Below, piece by piece: positions 7,598-14,832 of a DNA stretch of 64,000 nucleotides. A model generated the notes under the pieces. That model was not told the DNA's origin and did no database searches. It worked only from the letters and a program-made list of their open reading frames with translations. A program made the translations under genes and the position numbers. How positions within the stretch are numbered: position 1 is the first letter of the stretch; the number at the start of each line of letters is the position of its first letter. Source of the stretch: Asanoa ishikariensis (GTDB taxonomy: Bacteria; Actinomycetota; Actinomycetes; Mycobacteriales; Micromonosporaceae); NCBI RefSeq assembly GCF_900107455.1, contig NZ_FNQB01000003.1, positions 1,798,001 through 1,862,000 of the forward strand, given 5' to 3'.

Positions 7598-8638
7598 GTG
7601 AGCAAATATTCATTGGGTCTCGACACGTTCGGCGACGTCCTCTCCGACAACGACGGCAAACCGGTCAGCCACGCCGAAACCATCCGTGGCCTGGTCGAGC
7701 ACGCCGTGCTCGCCGACCGCGTCGGCCTCGACTTCTTCGGCATCGGCGAGCACCACACCTTCGACATGCCGCTGTCCGCGCCCGACCTGGTGATGGCGGC
7801 GATCGCGGCCCAGACCGAGCGGATCAGGATGGGCTCCGCCGTGACGGTGCTGAGCTCCGACGACCCGGTGCGCGTCTACCAGCGGTACGCGACCCTGCAC
7901 GCCCTCTCCAACGGGCGGGCCGAGGTGATCCTCGGTCGCGGATCGAGCATCGACTCGTTCCCGCTCTTCGGCTACGACCTCGCCGACTACGAGGAGCTGT
8001 TCGAGGAGAAGGTCGACCTGTTCGCCCGGCTGCTCGAGGAGAAGCCGGTGACCTGGTCTGGCCGGCTGCGCGCGCCGCTGGTCGACGCCGACGTCGTGCC
8101 GCACACCGAGGGTGGACCGATCCGGACCTGGATCGGCGTCGGCGGCAGCCCGAAGTCCGTGATCCGGACGGCGACGTACGGGATGTCGCTGATGTTGGCC
8201 ATCATCGGCGGCCCGGTCGAGCGCTTCAAGCCGTTCGCGGACCTGTTCCGGGAGGCGGAGCGCCGGCTGGAGAAGCCGGCCATGCCGATCGGCATCCACT
8301 CGCCGGGGCACATCGCGGACACCGACGAGGAGGCGTACGAGCAGCTCCTCCCGCACTACCTCGAGGTGCTCACCCGGATCGGCAAGCAGCGCGGCTGGCG
8401 GGCACCGACGGCCGACCAGCTCCGGCACGAGATCGAGAACGGCGCCTGGCACGTCGGCTCGCCGGAGACGGTGGCGCGCAAGATCGCCGACTCGCTGCGG
8501 ACGCTGGGCGCGGTGCGCTTCGACCTCAAGTATGGCCTGGCCGGCGTGCCGCACGACGCGGTGATGCGCAACATCGAGCTGTACGGGACGAAGGTCGCCC
8601 CAATGGTCCGCGAGCTGTTGGGCGAATCCGAGAATTAA
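7598..8638 (+). CDS. LLM-class flavin-dependent oxidoreductase
   Basis: A 346-residue TIM-barrel enzyme of the bacterial luciferase-like family, using FMN or F420. Visible family features are the N-terminal strand LGLDTFGDV, the GIGEHHTFDMPLSAPDLVMAAIAAQT segment, the VILGRGSSIDSFPLFG phosphate-binding region and the C-terminal VGSPETVARKIADSL motif. It resembles the unassigned subgroup known from an Agrobacterium structural-genomics protein, so no substrate can be given. GTG 7598 is chosen because the preceding sequence is antisense to the XRE gene and belongs to the divergent promoter. Confidence 0.88.
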   Translation: MSKYSLGLDTFGDVLSDNDGKPVSHAETIRGLVEHAVLADRVGLDFFGIGEHHTFDMPLSAPDLVMAAIAAQTERIRMGSAVTVLSSDDPVRVYQRYATLHALSNGRAEVILGRGSSIDSFPLFGYDLADYEELFEEKVDLFARLLEEKPVTWSGRLRAPLVDADVVPHTEGGPIRTWIGVGGSPKSVIRTATYGMSLMLAIIGGPVERFKPFADLFREAERRLEKPAMPIGIHSPGHIADTDEEAYEQLLPHYLEVLTRIGKQRGWRAPTADQLRHEIENGAWHVGSPETVARKIADSLRTLGAVRFDLKYGLAGVPHDAVMRNIELYGTKVAPMVRELLGESEN

Positions 8639-8685
8639 TCCGGTCCGGGACAACCGGGGATCGACCACGCCGCGTTTGAAGGCGC

Positions 8686-10140
8686 GTGAAGCCCTCGATC
8701 CCCCGCGCTGCGGTAGCACTGGCCGCCGTGGCCGCCCTGATAGCCGGCTGCACTGACGAGCCGGCGCCGTCGAAAGCACCGGAACCGACCCCCGCCCAGA
8801 CCGCCGACGCGTACGCGGCCTGGGCGGCGGGTCGGTCGACCCCGGTGCTCGACCCGATCTACCCCGAGCGGGGCACCGACGCCCTCGACGTGCTGCACTA
8901 CGGGCTGGAGCTGGACTGGTCGCCGACCAAGCGCGTGCTGACCGGCACGGCGACGCTGCGGATCCGGCCGACCCGGGACGCGCCGTCGCTCGCGCTGGAC
9001 TTCAAGCCGTACACCCTCGACTCGGTGACCCTCGACGGCAAGGCCGTGACCGGCGCGGTGACCAAGGCGGAGAAGTTGGTCGTCGAGAGCGCGGTGCGCG
9101 CCGACGCGCCGGTCACGCTGGTGGTCGGCTACCACGGCAAGCCGACGCAGACGCCCATGCCGTCGAAGCGCGGCGACACCCACCCGCTCGGGCTGACCGT
9201 CGACCGCGAGGGCGGCGTGTGGACGATGCAGGAGCCGTTCGGCGCGTTCACCTGGTACCCGGCCAACGACCACCCGTCCGACGAGGCCTTGTACGACATC
9301 GCGGTCACCGCGCCGAAGGGCTGGTCGGGGGTCGCCAGCGGCACACCCGTCGGCCAGGACGGCAACACGCTGCGGTACCGCAGCACTGTGCCGTTCGCGT
9401 CGTACGCCACCACGCTCGCGGTCGGGAAGTTCAAGAAGTTCACCGACCAGGGGCCGCGGGGCATCCCGCTCACCTACTGGTACCACGATGCCTCGGCGCT
9501 GCCCCCGCTGAAGCGGTCCACCACCTTCCTCGCCTGGCTGGAGAAGAAGTTCGGGCCGTACCCGTTCGACTCGGCCGGTGTGGTCGTCGTCGAGTCGGGC
9601 TCGGCGATGGAGACCCAGCAGATGGTCACGCTCGGCGAGGTGTTCACGGAGATCGACGACAAGTACAACGACCTGATCACGCTGCACGAGTACGCCCACC
9701 AGTGGTTCGGCGACGCGGTGACCCTGACCGACTGGCGCGACATGTGGCTCAACGAGGGCTGGGCGCTCTACGCCCAGAAGCTCTACGAGGTGGAGAACTA
9801 CGGGCTGAGCCGCAAGGACCTGGTCACACAGAGCCGGAAACGGGACGGCGAGCTGCGCAAGGAGTACGGGCCGCCCGGCGCGCCGAAACGCGACGAGTTC
9901 GGTGCGCCCAACGTCTACACGTGCGCTGCGGGCATGCTCCGCCAGCTCCATCAGGCGCTCGGTGACGAGCGGTTCTTCGCGCTGGCGCAGGGTTGGGTGC
10001 GGGACAACCTGAACAACCAGCAGACCCGGGCATCGTTCATCGCGTACGTCAACAAGACCACCGGCCACGACTTCACCGCGTTGATCGATACGTGGCTGGA
10101 CTCGCCGACCACACCGCCGGAGACGGGACCGCTGGCCTGA
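8686..10140 (+). CDS. M1-family metallopeptidase lipoprotein
   Basis: A 484-residue secreted zinc aminopeptidase-like lipoprotein. The signal peptide has a lipobox LIAGC with the lipidated Cys at 22. The catalytic site is HEYAH (H334, E335, H338) with the third zinc ligand E357 in LNEGWALY, the normal 18-residue spacing. The N-terminal beta domain (about 55-290) is present. The GxMEN substrate-amine motif appears as SGSAMETQQM. At under 500 residues it lacks the long C-terminal helical domain of PepN, like other secreted actinobacterial M1 enzymes. It probably trims peptides outside the membrane. The gene is followed by a leaderless-looking start at 10188. Confidence 0.9.
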   Translation: MKPSIPRAAVALAAVAALIAGCTDEPAPSKAPEPTPAQTADAYAAWAAGRSTPVLDPIYPERGTDALDVLHYGLELDWSPTKRVLTGTATLRIRPTRDAPSLALDFKPYTLDSVTLDGKAVTGAVTKAEKLVVESAVRADAPVTLVVGYHGKPTQTPMPSKRGDTHPLGLTVDREGGVWTMQEPFGAFTWYPANDHPSDEALYDIAVTAPKGWSGVASGTPVGQDGNTLRYRSTVPFASYATTLAVGKFKKFTDQGPRGIPLTYWYHDASALPPLKRSTTFLAWLEKKFGPYPFDSAGVVVVESGSAMETQQMVTLGEVFTEIDDKYNDLITLHEYAHQWFGDAVTLTDWRDMWLNEGWALYAQKLYEVENYGLSRKDLVTQSRKRDGELRKEYGPPGAPKRDEFGAPNVYTCAAGMLRQLHQALGDERFFALAQGWVRDNLNNQQTRASFIAYVNKTTGHDFTALIDTWLDSPTTPPETGPLA

Positions 10141-10187
10141 TCGGACGGGGCGGCGGGAGCACCGGGCTGTCGGGCACAATCGGCGGC

Positions 10188-10901
10188 GTGACCGCCAACG
10201 AGTCGTCTTTCGACGAGACCGTCGTCGACGACCCGGCGGCCCGGGTCCTCTACTGGGTGCTGTTCCCGCTGCTCGGCGCCGGCCTCGGCTGGGTGGTCCA
10301 GTGGGCCGCGGGCTTGGTCGCGGGGTTGCCGGTCGCCCCGCTGCGCGGCGTCTTCCGGTGGATCGACGAGGCGCCCGACCCGCAGGCGACGTTGGCGGCG
10401 GTCGGCGTCGGTGCGGTGGTCGGCTTGATCGTCACGTTCCTCGCGGTCGCCGACATGCTGGTGGTGCGGGTCGGGCCTGGCGAGGTCACGTTGACCCGCG
10501 GCGGCAACCAGGCCAAGGCGCGCCGGGCGGCCCGGGGCGAGGTCACCGCGGCGTTCTTCGACCGCAACGAGCTTGTACTGCTCGGCCGCGAGGCCCGCGA
10601 GCTGGCCCGGGAGAAGACCGACCTGTCGAAGAAGGACGTGGCGGCGGCCTTCACCGGCAAGGGCTATCCGTGGCTCGCCGACGGCGACCCGCACCGGGCC
10701 GAGTTCCGGATCTACACCCGGCTCGACGACGACCTGCCGGGCGTCGCGCACGGCCTGCTCATGGACCGGGCCACCGCTTTGGAGAAGGGCAAGACCGACG
10801 AGGCGACCATGCTCCGCGATCAGTTGCTCGCGTTGGGCATCGTGGTGCGTGACGAGAAGAAGAAGCAGCACTGGCGACGGGACCGGCGGGAGTTGGCATG
10901 A
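10188..10901 (+). CDS. YqeB-like membrane protein
   Basis: A 237-residue protein with two hydrophobic segments (about 20-50 and 68-95) followed by a charged cytoplasmic domain containing GKGYPWLADGDPH and a basic C-terminus. This layout matches the YqeB family of unknown function as I remember it. GTG 10188 is preceded by CACAAT (10175-10180) 7 nt upstream, consistent with a leaderless start. The stop overlaps the ATG of the next gene (ATGA at 10898), so the two are translationally coupled. Confidence 0.62.
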   Translation: MTANESSFDETVVDDPAARVLYWVLFPLLGAGLGWVVQWAAGLVAGLPVAPLRGVFRWIDEAPDPQATLAAVGVGAVVGLIVTFLAVADMLVVRVGPGEVTLTRGGNQAKARRAARGEVTAAFFDRNELVLLGREARELAREKTDLSKKDVAAAFTGKGYPWLADGDPHRAEFRIYTRLDDDLPGVAHGLLMDRATALEKGKTDEATMLRDQLLALGIVVRDEKKKQHWRRDRRELA

Positions 10902-11602
10902 CGCTGCGGATAGCGATGTGGTCGGGGCCCCGCAACGTCTCGACCGCCCTGATGCGCAGCTTCGGCGCGCGACCCGACTGCGTGGTCGTCGACGAGCCGC
11001 TCTACGCGTTCTACCTGGCGTCCACCGGCCTCGACCACCCGGGCCGGGCCGAGATCCTGGCCAGCCAGCCGACCCACTGGTCCGAGGCGGTCGACGAGCT
11101 GCGCCGGCCGCTGCCCCCGGGTCGGTCGGTCCAGTTCGAGAAGCACATGGCGCACCACCTGCTGCGCGAGGTCGGCCGGCTGTGGCTGGGCCAGGTGACC
11201 AACGCGTTCCTGATCCGCGACCCGGCGCACGTCGTCGCCTCGTACGCCAAGGTGCGTGGCACGCCGACCCTCGACGACCTGGGCTACCCGCAGCAGGTGG
11301 AGATCTTCCGCGCCCACGGCGGCCCGGTGCTCGACTCCGCCGCGCTGCTCCGCGACCCGGCCGGCCAGCTCCGCAAGCTCTGTGCGGAGCTGGGCATCGA
11401 GTTCGACGAGGCGATGCTGAGCTGGCCCGCGGGGCGGCGCGAGGGCGACGGTGTCTGGGCGCCGCACTGGTACGCGGCGGTCGAGCGGTCGACGGGCTTC
11501 GCGCCCTATCGCGACGAGCCGGCCGACGTGCCCACGCATCTGGCCCATCTGGTGGAGGCGGCGCAGCCGTTCTACGACGAGCTGGCCGCTCACCGGCTCT
11601 AG
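10898..11602 (+). CDS. Sulfotransferase-like P-loop protein
   Basis: A 234-residue P-loop protein. The N-terminal MWSGPRNVSTALMRSF (residues 7-22) has the form of the 5'-phosphosulfate-binding loop of PAPS sulfotransferases, and FLIRDPAHVVASYAKV resembles the 3'-phosphate-binding motif (R-D-P...S). It is shorter than typical aryl sulfotransferases. It is coupled to the YqeB-like gene and converges with a class IV aminotransferase gene, the stop codons sharing CTAG at 11599-11602. I recall proteins in plants and bacteria where these two domains are fused, which suggests a joint function; this is inference. Acceptor unknown. Confidence 0.75.
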   Translation: MTLRIAMWSGPRNVSTALMRSFGARPDCVVVDEPLYAFYLASTGLDHPGRAEILASQPTHWSEAVDELRRPLPPGRSVQFEKHMAHHLLREVGRLWLGQVTNAFLIRDPAHVVASYAKVRGTPTLDDLGYPQQVEIFRAHGGPVLDSAALLRDPAGQLRKLCAELGIEFDEAMLSWPAGRREGDGVWAPHWYAAVERSTGFAPYRDEPADVPTHLAHLVEAAQPFYDELAAHRL

Positions 11603-12498
11603 ATCACCGCTGTGCCGTGCTCCCGGGCGTGTGCCTGGTAGATCGCTGACAACTTGCTCGTCACCGGGCCGACCTCGCCCTCGCCGATCGTCCGGCCGTC
11701 GATGGTGGTGACCGCGGCGAGCTCGCCCATCGTGCCGGTGCAGAACACCTCGTCCGCGGTGTACATCTCGACCAGCGAGATGTCGCGCACGATGACCGGG
11801 ATGCCGGCCTTCGGTGCCAGGTCGAGCACCGTGTCACGGGTGATGCCCTCTGGGCAGGCGACCGTACGCGGGGTGACCAGCGCACCGTCGACCACGGCGA
11901 ACAGGTGGGTGGCGTTGGTCTCCGCCACGAAGCCGCGGGAGTCGAGCATCAGGGCGTCGTCCGCGCCGGCCACGTTGGCCTCGACCTTGGCCAGAATCGA
12001 GTTGAGCAGGTTCGCGTGGTGGATCTTCGGGTCCAGCACGTCGGCGCCGGGCCTCCGGACACTGGCGGTCGCCAAGGTCAGGCCGGCTGTGTCGTACACC
12101 GGCGGCTTGTGCTCCGCGAGGACGATCAGGGTGCTGCCGACCGTGTTCAGCCGGGGGTCCATGCCGCTGGTCAGCTTGACGCCACGGGTCAGGGTCAGCC
12201 GCACGTGTACGCCGTCACGCATGTCGTTGGCCTTGAGCGTCTCCGCCACCGCGCGGATAATGTCCGAATCGGACGGAATGTCGGCGAAGTTCAAGGCTTT
12301 CGCTGACCGTCGCAGTCGGGCCAGGTGCGCGTCGAGCGCGAAGATCTTGCCGTCGTACAGCCGCAGCCCTTCCCAGACCGCGTCGCCACCCTGGACAACC
12401 GAGTCGAACGGCGACAATCCGGGCTCGTCCCGGTGGCGAAGCACACCATTGACCCAATAGCGAAGGTCGGCGTTCCTCTGGTCGTACCGCTGCAGCAT
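11599..12498 (-). CDS. Class IV aminotransferase (branched-chain/D-amino-acid type)
   Basis: A 299-residue fold-type IV PLP enzyme. The PLP lysine lies in VLDPKIHHANLLNS (about residue 158), the Glu that contacts the pyridine nitrogen in FVAETNATHLF, and the phosphate-cup Thr in FCTGTMGEL. The length matches IlvE/Dat enzymes. It could transaminate branched-chain amino acids, but it lacks surrounding ilv/leu genes, and its convergent partner is a sulfotransferase-like protein, so a specialised substrate is possible. The start MLQRYDQRNADLRYWVNG is 59 bp from the divergent TPR gene. Confidence 0.88.
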   Translation of the reverse strand: MLQRYDQRNADLRYWVNGVLRHRDEPGLSPFDSVVQGGDAVWEGLRLYDGKIFALDAHLARLRRSAKALNFADIPSDSDIIRAVAETLKANDMRDGVHVRLTLTRGVKLTSGMDPRLNTVGSTLIVLAEHKPPVYDTAGLTLATASVRRPGADVLDPKIHHANLLNSILAKVEANVAGADDALMLDSRGFVAETNATHLFAVVDGALVTPRTVACPEGITRDTVLDLAPKAGIPVIVRDISLVEMYTADEVFCTGTMGELAAVTTIDGRTIGEGEVGPVTSKLSAIYQAHAREHGTAVI

Positions 12499-12557
12499 TC
12501 ACCCAGCAGATCACGGCCATCCACCCGACTAGCGCGCAGGGCGGTCCCGAGGGCAGA

Positions 12558-14618
12558 GTGTCTGGCGTGTCGTCGCCCTCCCCCCTCGCCGCCGCGCTCC
12601 GCCAGGCACAGGCGTTGCGCGACGCCGGCGACCTGAACACCTCCCGCGCGATCCTCGAGGACGCGATCGACGCGTCCCGCCCACTTCTCGGCGAAGACCA
12701 CCCGGAGTTGCTCGGCGGCCAACATGCGCTGGCCACGCTGCACCGCGAGGCCGACGACCCGGCCGCCGCCCGCCGGGTTCTGGAAGAGGCGATCGCGGCC
12801 GGCGAGCTGCATCTGGGCGAGGCCAACCCGCTGATGCTGGCGCTCTCGTTCGACCTGGGCACGGTCGCGGAGGAGTTGGGCAACCGCCACGAGGCCCGCC
12901 GCAACTTCACCCGCGTCGCGACCCACGGCCGGGCCGCGTTCGGTGAAGACCATCACATGGTGCGCACGGCGGTGGACTATCTCGCGTCGAGCGGCGGCGA
13001 GATGCCTCCGCTGCCGCCTCTCCAGCCCGAGGTCGCGCCGCCTCCGCCAGGTTTACGCCCACCGGGTGCGTCGTTTCCGCCGCCAGGCGGTGGGTGGCCG
13101 GCCGGTCCGCCCGTCCCGTCGCCCGCCGCCGGCTGGCCCGCGGGCCCACCGTCCACCGCCGGACCCTCCGGTCCGCCTCGACCAACCCGCCCAGCGGTTC
13201 CGTCGCCTGGCGGCAACTGGCCCGCAGGTCCGCACGACACCGCCGTTCCGTCGCCCGCAGGCGGTCAGCCCGCAGCTCAGCCGGAGTCCGCTGGCGGGAC
13301 GCCGCCGGACTCGCCGTGGGCTGCCGAGGCGGCGGCACGGTCGGGGCACGAGGTCGCGCCTGGGGTGTTCGGCCCGCCGCGGGACGGTGCCGCCGCCGAG
13401 GCGACCCGGGCCGCGATCGACGCACCAACCCAGGCTTTGCCTACGCAGGGTGCTCGGCGACCGGACGAAGTGGACCGCCGCGGGTCGGAGCCTGGACATG
13501 AGCCAGCGCCGAAGGCGGGCGGTGCGGCACCGTGGGGAGCAGCCCCTCACGACCCTGCGGGGCCGGGCCCGAACAGCGGCGATGGCGGACCGACGCCACC
13601 GGGCGGTGCGGTCGGCTGGGGTTCGCCGGCGCCGAGCTCACCCCCTCCGGCCAGCGCCGGCGCGGACGGCGGTCAGGCCGCAGGCACGCCGGACAACGGT
13701 GGCGGATGGTCGGGCTTCGCCACCAACCCACCGGCGCAACCGGGCAACGCCACGCCCGCACCGACGTCACCGGGCAACGCCGGCGGGTGGCCAACCCCGC
13801 AACCCGGCAACGCCGCACCCACACAACCAGGCAACACCGGCGGATGGCCTACCCCGCAAGCCGGCAACGCCGCGCCCACGCAACCGGGCAACGTTGCCGG
13901 ATGGCCTGCCCCGCAACCGGGCAACGTCGTGCCCGCGCAACCAGGCAACGCGCCTGGGTGGCCCGGGTCTCCCGGCGGCCCGACGGCGCACGGACAGTCG
14001 GCCCCGGCTGGGGTGTGGGGGCAGGAGTTGGAGCCCGCGCGGGAGAGGATGCCGCAGGCGTTCGGGCCGCGGCCCAGGCCTGCTGCCACTCCATCCGCGG
14101 CGGTCGAGGTGGCGCCCGTATCCCTGCATGGTCCGATGGCGGCTGCCGCGGCTCGGGACCGGGCGCGGGGTCGCAGTGCGACGGTGGCCGCGTTCGTCGC
14201 CGCCGCGGCGGCGGTCGTGGCCGCGCTGCTCGTGTTGACCGTGGTGCTGCGCAAGGAGACCGACCCGCCGCGGAACGCCGCGGTGCCCGAGATCAGCGCC
14301 GGCGCGGTGATCCCGAACGGGCCCGCGTTGGGTGGCGATCCACCCACAGACCTGGCGGTACGGGAAGACGGCGACGCCCTGCTGCTCACCTGGACCGACC
14401 CCACGGCCGGCACGGTGCCGTTCATCGTCGCGGCTGGACGGTCCGGCACGCAGCTTCGCGCGATGGCGACGATCGAGCCCGGTGCGACCCGGTATCTGGC
14501 GAATGGTCTGAGCAACGAAATCAACTACTGCTTCACCGTGGTGGCTGTCTATTCGACCGACAAGTACGCCGCGTCCGGTCAGGTCTGCACCACCCGTACG
14601 GCCGAGACTCCGCGGTAA
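12558..14618 (+). CDS. TPR protein with Pro-rich repeats, one membrane helix and an outer FN3-like domain
   Basis: A 686-residue membrane protein. Residues 5-135 form tetratricopeptide-like helices (ALRDAGDLNTSRAILEDAI and following). Residues ~140-510 are Pro/Gly/Ala-rich and disordered, with an exact 57-bp repeat. One membrane helix lies near 535-560 (AAAAVVAALLVLTVVL), and a ~115-residue outer domain ends in a FN3-like beta pattern with two Cys. Cytoplasmic TPRs and an outer domain suggest a scaffold linking the cell interior to the envelope. It precedes the FN3/MoxR/DUF58/transglutaminase genes by 214 bp and is probably part of that locus. The start could also be GTG 12567. Confidence 0.78.
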   Translation: MSGVSSPSPLAAALRQAQALRDAGDLNTSRAILEDAIDASRPLLGEDHPELLGGQHALATLHREADDPAAARRVLEEAIAAGELHLGEANPLMLALSFDLGTVAEELGNRHEARRNFTRVATHGRAAFGEDHHMVRTAVDYLASSGGEMPPLPPLQPEVAPPPPGLRPPGASFPPPGGGWPAGPPVPSPAAGWPAGPPSTAGPSGPPRPTRPAVPSPGGNWPAGPHDTAVPSPAGGQPAAQPESAGGTPPDSPWAAEAAARSGHEVAPGVFGPPRDGAAAEATRAAIDAPTQALPTQGARRPDEVDRRGSEPGHEPAPKAGGAAPWGAAPHDPAGPGPNSGDGGPTPPGGAVGWGSPAPSSPPPASAGADGGQAAGTPDNGGGWSGFATNPPAQPGNATPAPTSPGNAGGWPTPQPGNAAPTQPGNTGGWPTPQAGNAAPTQPGNVAGWPAPQPGNVVPAQPGNAPGWPGSPGGPTAHGQSAPAGVWGQELEPARERMPQAFGPRPRPAATPSAAVEVAPVSLHGPMAAAAARDRARGRSATVAAFVAAAAAVVAALLVLTVVLRKETDPPRNAAVPEISAGAVIPNGPALGGDPPTDLAVREDGDALLLTWTDPTAGTVPFIVAAGRSGTQLRAMATIEPGATRYLANGLSNEINYCFTVVAVYSTDKYAASGQVCTTRTAETPR
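13770..13975 (+). repeat. 57-bp tandem repeat coding for a 19-residue Pro-Gly-Asn/Trp unit
   Basis: Unit starts fall at 13770, 13827, 13884 and 13941, exactly 57 bp apart. Each encodes a 19-residue unit of the form P-G-N-x-x-G-W-P-x-P-Q-x-G-N-x-x-P-x-Q. The last copy is partial. The repeat keeps frame and preserves the PGN and GWP positions, so it is protein-level repetition in the disordered linker of the TPR protein, not a CRISPR or a mobile repeat. Confidence 0.9.
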
Positions 14619-14713
14619 TCCACAACACACCGACGGTAGGCGCGACTGGAGCGACCTGCGGTGACACGAGGATCGCTCAGCGTTGTCCACAGGGCACGAG
14701 CACACTGTCCACA
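14616..14713 (+). promoter_or_regulatory. Cluster of DnaA-box-like sites in the gap before the FN3 gene
   Basis: TTGTCCACA (14683-14691) is the preferred actinobacterial DnaA box. CTGTCCACA (14705-14713) follows 22 bp later on the same face, and a weaker TAATCCACA lies at 14616-14624. The 214-bp gap holds no dnaA, dnaN or other origin genes nearby, so this is more likely a DnaA-responsive promoter or a titration site, or chance, than an origin. No convincing -35/-10 pair was found: TTGACA at 14743 and TATGAT are only about 6 nt apart. Confidence 0.35.
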
Positions 14714-14832
14714 GCCGACCACAACGGGTGCGCGCCGCCATTGACAGCCCCATATGATGGCCCCTGGCTTCGGGGAGGAACGCCAGGGCGGCCCAGCGTC
14801 GCCTACACACGGGTGGGGAGGGGCAGCCGGCT

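Noticed and set aside
13770-13975. CRISPR-like regular spacing
   Set aside because: The 57-bp periodicity has no unique spacers, keeps reading frame and encodes a Pro/Gly/Asn peptide repeat.
14743-14760. TTGACA and TATGAT near each other as a promoter
   Set aside because: The spacing is only about 6 nt, far from 16-18.
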